The translations under genes and the position numbers were made by a program. 64,000 nucleotides of DNA from Trochalopteron elliotii (lineage: Eukaryota > Chordata > Aves > Passeriformes > Leiothrichidae), in contig JANPWX010000557.1 in assembly GCA_024734555.1 (NCBI GenBank), positions 325,670-389,669 on the forward strand, in the 5' to 3' direction. The notes beneath the pieces are model-generated. The model saw only the letters and a list, made by a program, of their open reading frames with translations. It ran no database searches and had not been told where the DNA came from. The number at the start of each line of letters is the position of its first letter. The first letter of the stretch is position 1. Shown here one piece after another: positions 38,580 through 51,657 of this stretch.

Positions 38580-38860
38580 GTCTGAAAGGGATTTAGTTGC
38601 TATCGCCCCCCGTCGCAGCGCCCGCCTCGTCCCCCGGGCAGCAACAGGCGCCTCCGCCGCGAAGGTTCCGCAGGGCGTAGAAAGGTTCCCCCCGGCCCGA
38701 GGGGTCCCGGGGCGGGAGCGGTGTGAGGGGGGATGTGGGGCCCGGGCCGCCTCTGCCGGAGCCATCGGCTGTGAGGAGAGCGACTGCGAGGGGCAACCCC
38801 CCACCGCCCGCCGAAAGCTGCTAATTAACCACGGGGACCCGTGGCCTCGGGGGCCTCTCC
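38580..38860 (-). promoter_or_regulatory. RAD54L2: CpG island, probable RAD54L2 promoter
   Basis: Very GC-rich DNA with frequent CpG and C/G runs (for example 38605-38760) adjoins the assembly gap. It is the nearest strong CpG island upstream of the RAD54L2 coding start (about 21.7 kb away) and is separate from the island next to DCAF1, so it is the best candidate for the RAD54L2 start. No clear minus-strand splice donor is visible in the sequenced part; it may lie in the gap. The strand and gene assignment are inferred from position. Confidence 0.5.
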
Positions 38861-41800
38861 TGCAGCCGCCCTCAAGGCAGGGACAGTAAGAAGCTTAGCT
38901 CTGGGCCTTGGCCCATCAAGGTTAAATCCCTCCACATGCATAGAAACCCATCAGGCTGCGACCCCCTGCTCTAGCGCTAGGCTCTTGACAGGAGAGAACT
39001 TTTTTCTCGTACCCAGTGGTACAAGACTTATTTATGCTCACCGCTGGTGTTCCCTGTTCACCTGCCATGAACCTGGCCCTGCTGCCTCTGTACCCTGCCC
39101 TCAGGGACTGGGCAACCATCACTGGGCCCATCCAAACTCTCCTCCAGCTCAACATTCCCACTTCCCTCTACCTGTTAAATCCCAACCTTTCTGCAGCCTC
39201 CCCAGAGTTCTTTGAAATTTGAGGTCTCACATACCAGGGGTATCCAAAAGCACAGGCCGCATTTCAGATGCGAGTTCTGAGAAAAAGGTGAGCTCATTGC
39301 TCATCTCCATGGGCTGGCTGTGGTCCCACAGACATAGAGCCCAGCATGTCCATAGCCTCTGTCACTGCCAGGACACTGCTGACACCACACCAAGATGCTC
39401 AGCCTGCACAGCAGCCTGAGTTCTGTGGTTTTGTCTTTTACAGGGAAGAAAAAGGACAACGCCAGCAAAGGAAGCGCCTGTCTGGTTCCCCCATGCTCAA
39501 ATACCCAGAGCAAGAAAACTACAAGTGGAAGACTACAAGTGTCTGGGCCTGGATGTGTACTGGCAACCTGAGCATCATCAGTGTAACTCAACTGTGAGTA
39601 CTTCAGGGGCCTCCTGGGTTTCAGGGAAGCCAGAACTGATCCAAAATAAAAAGGCCACAGCACCACAGAGCCATCTCACAAAGAGCATACCCCAGAGTAC
39701 TTGGCAAAGGCATGAAGGCATCTCAGTAAGCCTTTACCCTTCTCCCCATCTAGACACATCCTCTGTGGTACCTTCTGCTGTTAAATCTGATATGAAAGTC
39801 CAGATTTTCCTTCCCTGCCTCAGCCTGTCACACAGGGGAGACCCTCAGAGAGGGGGATGGTGGCAGAGACCTCAGAAGGAAAGGAAAAAGTCCAAGTTAA
39901 AGCAGGCAGAGTGTCCCCAGCAGAGCATCGAGGAGTCCTTATGGGCTTTTATTTTGTATGACAACATTAAAATGTGTTGTGCTTCAGGCATTTGCCCCAC
40001 AGCAACATGGACAAAGCACAGCCCAGCTAAGGCTGGCTGCTTCACAGGCCACTCCCCTAAGCACTCCAGCAGCTAAGCACCTACCTCCTCCTTATTTCTA
40101 TCACGTTAGCTAAAACAGAAAGCCTAGAAGGTTATTCCTGGTTTCTATAGGTGTACAACCACTGTCTTTTAACCAAACAAACCTTTGCAGTGGGACACCC
40201 ATGTTGTCTGGTGGACACACTGGGTCTGCAGAGGGAGCTGCCTGCACAGTCCCACTGCAGAGCTCATCCCTTCCCACAGCTTCACGTCTCCCACGCTTCC
40301 CCAGCAGGCAGCTCGTGGTGCAGCCTCAGAATGCCACAACCAAACACATTCAGTCCAGGCAGCCAGTGTGGGTTATGACTGCTGGTTTTGCAACACTGAG
40401 GCTGGAGTTGCACCATCCAGAGAGAACTGAGGTAGCAAATTCAGGTGTTATTTCCCAAGGAAGTACCCTCAAGTCCCACCACATACAACAGCTCTGGCTC
40501 CTTAAACAGGTGCCAGCTGTCCTTGGCCATCTCTGGTGGAGGATTAGTTTGTAGCAGTGACTCCTCCCAGAATAAGCAAATAAAGAAATGGTCTGAAATC
40601 TTCCAGGTGGGATCAGTGGTTGCACCATAACTTCGGTGGAGCAGCCACCTACACAAGCCCCCAAGTGCTTTCTCAGCCTTTCACATGTCAGCCATCAGCA
40701 GAAGTGCTCTACCAACAACCAACACTATTCTTCAGGCCAGTGGCTGGTTGCTCACCACAACATGTGACCTCTGCCCTTCCCTCATGTCCTGTGCCTCAGC
40801 TGAACATGACAGAGCACCTGCAGCAGATTTTGCTCTGAGCTGGGCAGGCACCCAAGCATTGGGAAATTCCTGTAGCTGGATGTTGGGAAGCATCAAAGCA
40901 AAGGGAAAGAGCACTCCTCCTACTTTTCCAGGCTCCTGCTCTAGCCTACAGCAGTTATTTCAGTCTCAGAGTTGACACTTAGCTTTTTCAAAGCCAACTA
41001 GTGCACGGAACCAAGGGGATGCCCATAAGATCTGAAGAGCAGTTGATTTTGACCTGCAGATCAGTATGTGGGGGTGGAATATGTGAACAGCAACAGAACA
41101 TTCCCCAGCTGGGTCCCAGGCTTTCTCCAACACCCCACTGCACTGGGTCTCCTTTGGAGATCCCTGCACATATCCAAGGAACAGCAGAGCCACACCTCTA
41201 GGGATAAATAAAGCTGACTGATTGATGCCCTACAACTGGATCCCAAAAGAGCAAGGCAGACATTGTCTTAATACAGGAAAGGCCATCAGATTTCAAAGCA
41301 AGAGCTTCAACTTCTGACTCTTTAAATGCTCATATCATTTACAGTCTGAATGGGGTTCTTGGGCAGTATCAGTTACATGGATTAGGAGCTGTAGAGGACA
41401 TAAGTACAACTCCTCTTCCTGAGGTTTTTACAGCTTAATGGACAGGAAGCATTGTTGATGAGCCTCCAGCTTCTTACACTATGACCAGAATCTCCCCATC
41501 TTCCCTTTGTGCTTTTTTCTGTCCTAGAATCACTCTCAATTAACAGTACAAAAATAAAACCGATGTCATCCATCTCTCCTAAGCTGCACATGCATTATTC
41601 ATCAACATGCCCTAATTGATTCTCTTATAACCATGAGCACTTCTGCACTTGGCTCTGTTCTTCTTGTCCAGCAGAGCACAATTTATGAAGTTTTATTCCA
41701 CTTGGAAAAGGCACTTTCAAAGTGGTGCCTTCCATGACTTTTCTGATCAGAACATCAAGTTTGATCTCAATGCATAGAGACTTTAGTCCTGAGTTTTGTG

Positions 41801-42667
41801 CCCAGATAGAAGTGTCAATCATGTAACTGTGGTGCACTGATGCTCAGTGTCCTGACTGGGAGGTCAGGATACCCTGGGCCTTCTTCCCCATAACAGGATC
41901 TATAAAAGAGGTAAAAGGAAAGATTTGAAAAGGACTCCACACCCCTGATTAAATGCTCTGAAACATATAATCTACAAAACACATAGGGAGCCAAAATGCC
42001 CTTGCAACAGCTTTCCATGGAAGTTAGAGAAGCATCTCCTGAACTACTCAGCCAGAGGACAAGAGTCTCTGAAGGCTCCCTCTAGAGCAAGAGAAAAATA
42101 CTTATCCCATTTGCATGAGAATAATTCAGCTTTGCCTTCAGCACCCTGACACTAGAATACGTCCGGACTCTTTCATCCTAAGATTTGACCAAGATTTCTG
42201 GGAACTGAAAGCATGTGACAGAATGCTTAAAAACAGCACATATTATCAAGGTGGAGTCCAGACACTCAGTGAGATAAGCAGGTCTGAATTTCACTCTGCA
42301 ACCCATGCAGATACAAGTCAGCATATGACACCCTATACAAAACAATAAATCAAATCTCACCATTGGCACAAATGTGTTTGGTTTGATGGGACCATTCATC
42401 ACAGCAATTTCTTCTCAAGTACTCTACTGACAGCACAATTCCTCCTACTGGTGGATGTGCCCTTTCTTAGATCCTTCTCTTTCAAATGTGGGGTCTAACC
42501 TGTTCTGTCAACTGCCAGTGAAGAGACACAGACATCACTGTGCCATGGTGACAGCACTTGTGCTCCCTTCTGTGGCCAGGGGTGTCACACAGTACTCTGC
42601 ACCACACCTCCATTCACCATTAACCACATCTGAGTTGCCTCCTTTTCCACTTATTTTTACTAGGCTC

Positions 42668-42711
42668 TGATATTCCTCACTTCTCAATTTGATATTCCTC
42701 AATTCTCAATT
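42668..42711. repeat. Two-copy tandem duplication, 22-bp unit
   Basis: The unit TGATATTCCTCACTTCTCAA plus TT (42668-42689) is followed directly by a second copy (42690-42711) with one mismatch. It is a recent local duplication. Confidence 0.9.
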
Positions 42712-43857
42712 CCAGATGCTATTCCCTGGTCCCTTTGCTTGCTGCTGCACTGTCCCATTGTGAAAGGAAGGGGGTCACTCCCTCACAGGGAGCCCATCCC
42801 AACTATAGGATGGGAAACCTGATGGTGCTGCCAAGCTCTTTTCATCCTGAAAGAAGGGCTCAAGCAGCCATGCAGGGGGAAGTGGAAAATCAGAAGCAGA
42901 AGTTCAGCTTCTAATATCACAACGGGTCATTGAGCTTTGTGCTGAAAGACTTGGTCAAGGAGTCACGAGGGAGCCACATCTCAGAGCAGCCTGTTAGGTT
43001 TGTGGTGCTCCAGCCTCACGGGCATTTAATCAGCGTCATGGTGTCCAGGCTGGATTTCACCTGCACTTCAACACTCAGCCTGCAGCCTCCTCTTTCCCCC
43101 GCTAGAAGGGGCTGAGAACCAGCCACTGCAGAGCAGGAACAAGGGAGTTTCGTTATGGGCACGTTCAAGGCAAATCCCACCACATGAAACAACTTGAACA
43201 CTTCCTCTATCTGTTAGGTTCTGCACTAGCTCCAATCCAGAAGGGATTCAGTGTCCCTACAAAGCAAGATCTCTCTGCTTGAAAAGCTGGTACTTTGGTT
43301 TCTTAACCCTATGGTGAGATGCTTTGGGGAGGATTTCAGTATTGAAACGCTGTAACATCATTGCATAACTCAGCACTTCTCACTTGAAACACTCTTCGGC
43401 CTTCAACACTCCAGTTTCAAACACTGGATGCAGGAAGGTAAAACAAGGCACCACTTCTTCCAAACGAAGCTGGAAGGGTCTATGGTTTCAGGAATGTAAA
43501 GAAAATAGCAAAGATATGATGATATAACAGGAGGGAGATAGATCTAGACAGGGTGTTTTGCTCATTGAAGAGGCAGTTTTATATTTAAAGAATTAAAAGT
43601 AACAAGTTTCCTAACTAACACAAGGCCACACCTTATTAGAAAAGGTCACAGGGCTGCTCCTGGCAATCTCAGATCAGGGTGCTGGCTAGAGCCAGGCTCA
43701 CTCAGCTTAATCACCCAGTCCAGTGGTGATGTCTGTGAGGCCAGCAGTGAACTCCCAGACACCCAGTGCTCACACCTCCCACACAGGGGTGCAAAGTTAA
43801 ACCCACAGCTCCAGCACGTGTAAATGCATCATTGAACTACCTTGTGAAGGCCTATTA

Positions 43858-43888
43858 GCAAATTCACAGCAGAGCAAATTCACAGCAG
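43858..43888. repeat. Direct repeat of GCAAATTCACAGCAG, two copies
   Basis: A 15-bp unit at 43858-43872 is repeated exactly at 43874-43888, one base apart. Confidence 0.9.
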
Positions 43889-46451
43889 TGTCAGAAACAT
43901 TTGAGGTAGCTTTCTTCTTGCTCTGCTTTACCAGAACTATAGAGTGTGATGCAACTGAGAAGCAAACAAAAAAATTTGCAATATTACAAGAAGATGTCAC
44001 CCTACTTGCTTTTAAGCCCAGCCTAAGAAACCAGGCATCTCCACAGCATCCCCCCATCTTCAACTTGCTCATTTTAAGCCCTCCTTCCCAGCCAGGTGGT
44101 TACAGCAGGTACAACAAGGTGAGCACAACATCCACCCTCTCATTTCAGGTCACCCCTGAAATGTGCTGACTCCTTCCTGGCCAACGCAAACTTTCTGCAC
44201 TCCAGGATATTTCATTCACTTAGGACAAGAGGAGAGTACAGAGTTACACTCCCTCACCTTCCTTAGTGGAAAATAAATCCACCTGCTGGTCAGGAGTGCC
44301 CCAATCCCAGCCGTGCTTTGGAAGCTACAAGGAGAAGGCACTAAATGCTTTTGTCTTTCTAGCAGGCAACTCTTGACTGGTCCTTATTGGGGACACAACC
44401 AACTTTTACAACACTCCAAGGAGACAAGACAACCTCCTGCCAAGAGAAAAGCTGGGTCACAGACCTGAGGGTGGCTTCTGTTCACTTTGCTTTTCCTATA
44501 GCCAGCTCTACTTTTCTGCCCTTAGCTGTGGGGCAGGGAAGATGACACGATGCACAACCAGTGTGAGTAGGTTTTTACTGCCAGTGCTCTGCTAATACCT
44601 CCTTTTCAATGCTACAGTGAGGTTTTCCCGAGGAATTAACTTTGATAACAGTTCATACAAGGGGTTTTCCCCTGTGTGACAACACTGTCCGTGTTGGACT
44701 GCAGATATCAGGGCTATAGTGTCCCTAATGCCCTGACCAGCCTCACCTGGGACTTGCACCCACACACCCAGCCCTGCTCATTAGCACAGGGGCTCAATTT
44801 AAACCCAGCTCTGGGCACTTAGTCTTGGTCTATGCCTGCTTTGTTTTGCTGGGTCTGGCCTGTGGAGTTTTTTCCCACTCTTAACTTTCACTCTGCCTTG
44901 TTGCCATGAGCCTGTGTGATGACCTGGATCCTTGGTGATGCTGCTTGCTGTTCCTCAGCCTGCCTAGCTTTTCTGGCTCTGGTGGTGTGGTGCAAGCACA
45001 GGCTGGGTAGAACCCTCCCCTGCTGGTCCTGGGATCCCCTTGGATCCTGGTTTCTTGTCCCTTTAAAGAGCAGCAGGTATTTGCTATTGATGGAGAAGTG
45101 AATGATTATTCAGCCTCTGCTCTTCTCCCCATGGTTAAACCTGGTGATCCTCACCCCCAGAGTATGTGTTGATGAAAGGGCTTTTCCAGGGACAGGGAGA
45201 AAGGCTACAGATTGCTTCAGACAGTGAGATTTTTTTTGTTTTGCTCATTTCTCAACTGCATTTTAATTGATTAGCCTAAAATTTATCCTTACACAAGGGT
45301 GGCACAAAAAGGAGAATTTTTTAGAAGATGAGGAGGATATGTGCAATTAAATTACTACTAATAAAAGGCTTTTTGGTTTTGAGTAGATATGCAACAGACA
45401 TAAGGACTATGAGTGGATTATCAAGGTTTGGGAAGAGAATTTACTGCACTTTTCATATTAATGCTGATAAAACCTACATTTGTTTCTTCAATCTGTAGAC
45501 TCATCCAGGATTTATTATTAATCTGCAGCCATAAAACAAGGCAGAGGACTTTCCTCTGCTTTTCAATACACTTTCTACTCTCTTGTACTTCATATAGGAA
45601 CAAATCTTTTGTTTATTAGAACAGTTGTAATCTCTGTAAATTCTTCAAGCAGCCCACATGTAGGGGTTGGTGTTGATTTCACTTTTCATTTATTAGCAGT
45701 AATGCTTCTTTTTAGTATCATAATCTGAAACAATGTACCACGTGAGACTCCTGGTCATGCACATGGTTGTTCAGGAAATCAGTGGCACCAGGAACTGCTC
45801 CTTTCCCTACACTCCCCTGATATCCAAGCTTGGCTCCCACCTGGATCCCTGCAGGCATTGCCCACTATCCACCACGCAGAGCCAGTTGTTCTGGAGGAGT
45901 TTAATCATACTAATGGCAAAAACTGGTGTGCTTGAAAGCCACAGTTCATTATGCTGTTCATCCCAGCACCTCTTGTGTTTGGGAGGGGCTCTCCACAGCA
46001 GTTATTTCTGCTTCTTCACTCAGTGGGAATACACTGGTGTAATTCAGTGCTCTCTGCAGCCTGCTCTCCTGCAGTGGGTGGTATCTGAGTTTTGAAATAG
46101 GCAAACACCATTGAAGTTTGTTTTTCCTCCACAACAGGTGAATTCAATCATTTGAAAAGCAGTCCCTGAACAACAACTGTGTAAACTATATTAAACAGTA
46201 TTTTCTTTTTCATTGACTCCTCTGGCTTTACAGTTGTTTCTGAGGTTTAGGTGCTCAAGGAAGTTTCTGTTTCAAAAGCACATTTTCATTCCTGCAAGGC
46301 TCAATCTCTGGGGCATGACTTAACTAGATAATTTTGATGGTGGATGTATTTAAGTAGGGAAGTTATGGAACTGTATGTATGAAGGAGGTAATTTAGGGCT
46401 GCCTGTATGAATAAAATGTCCTGATACATAAAATGAGAAGCACCATTGAGA

Positions 46452-46639
46452 TGTTGTGGGATATGGGCTTATGGACAGCAGCACTGCAGCTGAGCCGGCC
46501 AATGGGTGCCCTTCTTTGGTTAAGTTTTGGTTATATCTGGTTGGCACTAAAGGTATAAAAGGGGAGTGATTTCTACTATAAAGAGATTTCCTTTGGATGC
46601 CTAAGGGGGTCTGTGTCTCAGTTCCCCATTGCTACAACA
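46452..46639 (+). mobile_element. Possible short LTR or LTR fragment
   Basis: The segment runs from TGTTGTGGGATATGG to GCTACAACA (TGTTG/CAACA ends). It contains a CCAAT box (GGCCAATGGG near 46497) and a strong TATA box (GGTATAAAAGGGG near 46552), then a short stretch like R-U5 with ATAAAG (near 46580). No target duplication was found and 188 bp is short for an LTR, so its left boundary may be wrong. It could be an ordinary promoter. Confidence 0.35.
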
Positions 46640-47307
46640 CGTGATTTCTTCACCTGCATGGCTGGAGCCATGGTCAATGACCTTCCTTGCTCAAATGCAA
46701 CAAGATCTGCCAGCTGGGCCAATGCAGCAGGGAGGGGAGGACGATGCAATCAAGAGGCTGGACAATTATTTTTGGAAACACACTGTTTACAGGTCAGCAG
46801 AGCAGTTAAGGTGACAACATACCTGTTGTAAGAGCTTTGGAAACGGTACTGGGCTCCCTTTCAGGTACTATCTGAAAAGGAATGTTATGAAACATCAAAT
46901 GGTTCTTTTTATAGTGCAGGGACATGTGTTGGGCATGTGGGGAAACAAGACTCAGATCCTTCCCTTTCTCCAGCTTGTGGTAGAGGAGGCAGCCTCTAGG
47001 ATTCCCCTCATCCCCCTGAGTGGTGACCCAGCACAGGACCCATGGACATGTCCAAATACACTCTTTGTGACTTGCAGTTGTGCTGTGCTGCTTCCTTGCC
47101 CCTCACCACCCACCTTACAGCCCTGACAAGAACAAAAGTGGGAAGTAAATTAAGCCATACAATTTGTATTCCTGTCTGCACTCTGGTCTAGACCACATAA
47201 AGGATGGTTTTGAAAAAGATTAATTTGCTGAAGTTAATTGGCATTAGGAGAGGGAAGGTATCAGTAACAGCTTTTATTTTATTTCTAAGCATCTAAAATA
47301 ACAAACC

Positions 47308-47325
47308 AAAAAAAAAAAAAAAAAA
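47308..47325. repeat. Poly(A) run of 18
   Basis: An uninterrupted A run with no identified retrotransposon body beside it. Confidence 0.9.
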
Positions 47326-48990
47326 GGCAAATTAATCAGCAAAGTGTCCTCACTGCAGCCAAGCTGCACACACACAGGGAGAAGGGTTGTTACAGGCAGC
47401 TAAGCCTGAAAACCCTGCATAGCAACCAGAATTATGTGAAGTATTAGGGCAAAATTAAAGAAAAAACACAAAATAAGAGACAGAAGGCAGACAACGGCAG
47501 GACTGTAGATGCAGAAGGTCAGAAATCAGCCAAGTGATAGGAGTGAAGTTCACCCAGACATATTTGTGTGTACCTGCCACCAACTTCTACAGCCCTGGTG
47601 TGCTTTGCCACAGAGTCCCAGATGGACAGGGCATGGGCAGAGGGCTGCAGCAGAAGCTGACAGCCCTGCTTGCTCCTTTGCACAGCCCCGTGCTCCACAG
47701 GAGTGAAGAGCAGTGGGTAGAGCAGGTTTTTCCACTGATAGAGACTCCTGGAAGACCAGCAGCCAGAGGAGGTGTTTTGGCACATCTGCTGGCAGATGAG
47801 CTGGAGGCAGAGACACTGGCTCTTGGGATGCATAGATGTTATCAGATCTGTGTCCCTCTCAGGGCTTTGCAGGAAAATTGCAGAGCTCTTCAGCTGTTTC
47901 AGGCTGGAGATAATTCCACAACACACAAGCTTGTTTTTCTTAGTCATCTTTCATTTTCTTAGTCATTTTCAGCTAGTCTACACTCTGGATTTAAAATTGC
48001 TTGTGTACAGTCTGGGTGCAGAGCTGAGCAGGAATGGATTGCTCCCAGCTGGTGTCTGCGTGGGAAGGAGACTGCTGAATTCCCAAGAGATGTTTGGGAC
48101 ACGAGTACTCCCAGCAATTCCCCAGCATGAGGTGATTTGAGATGGGGTGAGAGGCATTGACCAGAACTGGCAGACCTGGATGCTGTGACCGTGGCTGAAG
48201 CACAGGGTGAAATCAAAGAGTCCTTCCAGAAAAAACAGCTCAGGGATGTGGATGCTGCACCTGACACTTACATGGGGAAAAGGGGAGTTACAGCCCTCCC
48301 TCCAGCAAATCCTCCCCAGCCAGTGCTGAATCCCTCCTGGGGATTATTCCTAGCTGAGCAAACCCCCCTTCCTCAGACACATTTCCTTAGGAAGGAAGAT
48401 ACAAACTCTGGAATTTGATAGTGTCTGCAGGGTGACATATTCTCCTATGTGCACAGGATAAGGGGTACAACTCCACCAACTACAAAATCTCTGTGTTTTA
48501 AAGTCTTGGCAAAGGTTTAACCAGAGAGGACCAAGAGGGAAAGGCTGCATTAGGAATAGCAAAAACTTTTCTTTGTAAGTGTGGGGTGTCTGCAAGGAGT
48601 CCTGCAAGACAAAAGGTTTTGTGGACCTGCCTGGAGGAAGGCTGCTTTCTTCCTCCTCCTTTTCCATTTTCCAATGCTCTTGGGAGAGTGATGCTGATCA
48701 TGTCCAGGCAAAGAGGGACATCAGAAAAGCTGGAGCTGTGAGACCTCAGCACTCCCTTTTCCCTTTATGAAAGGGAGAGATGGAGAGTTGCAAGGTTGGA
48801 TCTGGAAATGTTGCTCTAAAGCAAACACTGAATACTCACCATCTGGATGACTACCCACTAATGTGGGTAACTGCAGCTCACTTGTAAAACTTTCCACAGC
48901 AGGTAATGTTGTTCCCTGGAGCTCTCCCTTGGGGATCCATCTTCCAGGGGATTCTCTCCTCGCTCCTGGCAGTTTTCTGCTCCCCAGGAG

Positions 48991-49032
48991 AACAGTGATA
49001 ACAGTAACAGTGGTTAACACAGTTAACACAGT
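48991..49032. repeat. Imperfect AACAGT / TTAACACAG tandem repeat
   Basis: Several degenerate copies of AACAGT followed by two copies of GTTAACACA. A short, irregular tandem array. Confidence 0.75.
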
Positions 49033-51062
49033 AAGTAGCGGGAGGAGGCTGTGTCTCAAGGAGCTCATCTGGCCTGAAGCACCTGTCTGCTACAAAACAG
49101 GCTGGGAACAATCCCAGCCAGCCTGCTGGGAGAGGCTGGGATGAAGAGAATTCAAAATGTCTATGGTGAAATCTTGCCTTTATTATCCTAGTCACTAACA
49201 TCCCACATTTTTCAAGGAGACCAGCATTTTACTCCCACGATCCAAAGACAAAGCAAAATAAATCTTGGTACTCTCAGCCACAGTGCAAAACTCTGATTTA
49301 TAGAAAATAGCATCCCAGCCTTGAAGAGTGGCTAAACACGCCTCCTTCTTCCTTCCTGGCTTAAAGCTTTGCATCCCTTTTGCTAAAATCTCCTGTGAGT
49401 TCAGCTGTCCAAACAGCCTGTAAAAGCCATAAACATCTCTCATTATGTCCTCCCATCTTTTTACCTTCTCTTCGGGCTAAAGCATTGTTTTCCTTGCAGA
49501 CTACACTGAAGACTGCTGCCCAGGTACTACATTAAATGTAATGAAATTATGATAAACACACAAATGTTACATTAAACACAAATATAGACTGTGAAATGAG
49601 GTAATACAGGGAAAATTCCTGTTGATCCTATCCAGTTGTACTAGTGATTTGGTATAGTCCAATAACTGAAAATTATCTTTTTACTCTGGAGAAGACTTGG
49701 TGAAAAGAGGCAAAGATAGAAAAAATCTTGGGAAAAAAAAATTCTTCATTGAGGTATGCCAAAATAATTCCTCCGAAATGTCCCTATTTCATAATTAGTA
49801 GTTTTTTACTGCAAGTTAACAATCATATTGTTAAGCATCCACTCAGAGACAGACATGTTGTTGCAAATGCGCAGTGCAATATTGTGAATCAAGTGCACTC
49901 CCAGGCTGTGAATGGTGTCCACTTCTCTATAACTGCTCACTGATGACATTGGTTTTTGATAGTTTGTTGTTCCTTTGTGTCCAGAAGTGGTAGAAATGTG
50001 TCTTTCTCAGAAACCTCTTCCATTACAGGGCAAGAGGTGTGTGTGTGTTACACATATGCCTGGTGTTCAAACTGAATGGAAATGCAGAGCTTTGCATCAC
50101 CCATTTATTGTCATTTGCAGCCATTACTGCACATCCAAGCTGCCCTTAAACCACAGCTCCAGAAGCAGAGAGGACATTCAGATATTTTTCTGGTTATCTT
50201 TTATCAATGCTGGTTTTAGAATAAGGATACAGCACTTATCTACACCCCAAAAGGAATAGACTACTATATAAAATACCCTGCACTCCTACAAATGCAACTG
50301 AATGTTCACTAACAAGGTTCTCTGGAGACCAAAGCCCATGAGTGTGTCCCTGCAGTGGCTAACAGAGAATCCTGTGCCCTGGGAGGCAGTGGTATTTTTC
50401 TCCTTTGTGGCTTGGCATTCAATTTGACTCCTAAAAATTCAGTGCTTTTCCCTTTTTCTTCCTCCATATTGTCAGGTGCTTCTGATTTATTTGGGCAAAG
50501 AAAATTTATTAAGCTTCATTCTTGCTCTATTCCCCCTCCACTGACTGGGGATACGAAGCTCCTGGAAGGAAGAAAAGACACTGTCATCTACATGAGGGAA
50601 CAAGTGGAAGAGGGAAGATCCTCGAGCTGGTGGTGCTGTCTTGATGTGGCACTTTGAGTTCAGCAGCAGAACCAGAACTTTGTTAAGTCACCACGATGTC
50701 AGGGATTTGGGTCTGCACCAGTAACATCATGTCCCAAGGCCCATCTGCATTCCTAGGTACCTGGGCTTGGAGGTGCTCAGTGTTTCAGGAAGCTGTCCTC
50801 AAATATCCCTGTCCTAGAATGTTTCTGGGGCTGCAGAGGCTGTTCAGGACCAGGGCAGCACAGAGAGGTGTTGCCAGAGGAAGCCATTCCTTCTGGGTGA
50901 AAAGACATGACCTATTTCATGGCAGAGGAAAACTTTGGGCAAGAGTCCAGGGTGAATGCCAGCACAGACTCCCTCAGCTTTACATTACCTCATTTTCCCC
51001 ATGTCAAACACGGTTGGATGCTTTATGCTGCCAAGGGAGCTTCAGAGCTTCTTCCTAACAGT

Positions 51063-51430
51063 TGTTATTAAGACTCTTGGTGGAATCCTATTGGCGACTG
51101 AGAGATGGGGACATTCCGAGTTCTGATCAGAAAATGAATTTATTGAGCATTCAAGGCATTTATAAAGGGTTTTTCTTGTATGGCACTTATATAGGGTTCT
51201 ATTTTGGTAACAATTTCTCATTGGTTATGCATTCTTTATGACATGAAGTCACCTAGTATGTTATCACAAGGTTTCACAACATGTTTCTTGGTCACTTGTT
51301 CCCCAGGGAGCCTTTATCTGTGTCTGTCTCTTCTGCGGTTTCTGCTTGATCAGGCCTAAGATATCAGGCTCTTTTATCAGTTCCATTATACTCTGTTTCA
51401 TTCCCCATAGAATCCTTCTGTGATAAAACA
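51063..51430 (-). mobile_element. LTR of an endogenous retrovirus, minus strand
   Basis: Read on the minus strand, the 368-bp segment starts TGTTTTATCACAG and ends CTTAATAACA (TGTT/AACA ends). In order it holds a CCAAT box (AACCAATGAG near 51221), a TATA box (CCTATATAAG near 51193), a poly(A) signal AATAAA near 51142 and a U5-like tail. That is the normal LTR layout. The flanks (ACAGT on the left, ACTCA on the right) do not match, so either a boundary is off or the target duplication is lost. No internal viral coding region is recognisable alongside, so it is probably a solo LTR. Confidence 0.65.
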
Positions 51431-51611
51431 ACTCATGAATACAAAATTAACATTTGCACATGTGCCTGCCACCATTATAGGCCACTTTCACCAATTTGCC
51501 TATTGTTTCCATGTGCATCAAAAACTGAGACATAAATGCACTTGACCTAATTAACTCCTATAGGGAGAAGTCATGAAGAAAGCAGATATAAAATCTGCAC
51601 TTAAGGCCTGA

Positions 51612-51657
51612 TAAAAAGGAAAAAAAAAAAAGAAAAAACAGAAAAAAACAAAACAAA
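51612..51657. repeat. A-rich simple repeat
   Basis: Runs of A broken by single G or C bases, followed by a short C-rich tract. Low-complexity sequence. Confidence 0.85.

Noticed and set aside
38202..38804. 200-codon minus ORF across the first N run
   Set aside because: It is an artefact of the N run and of stop-poor CpG-island sequence.
39525..40076. 183-codon plus-strand ORF
   Set aside because: No recognisable family, no convincing splice or poly(A) context, and chance ORFs of this size are expected in 64 kb.
44640..45080. Possible further interspersed repeat (C/T-rich, with TTTAAACCC near 44798)
   Set aside because: It looks vaguely like repeated bird DNA, but I could not fix ends, a family or a target duplication. 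A genome-wide copy count would decide it.
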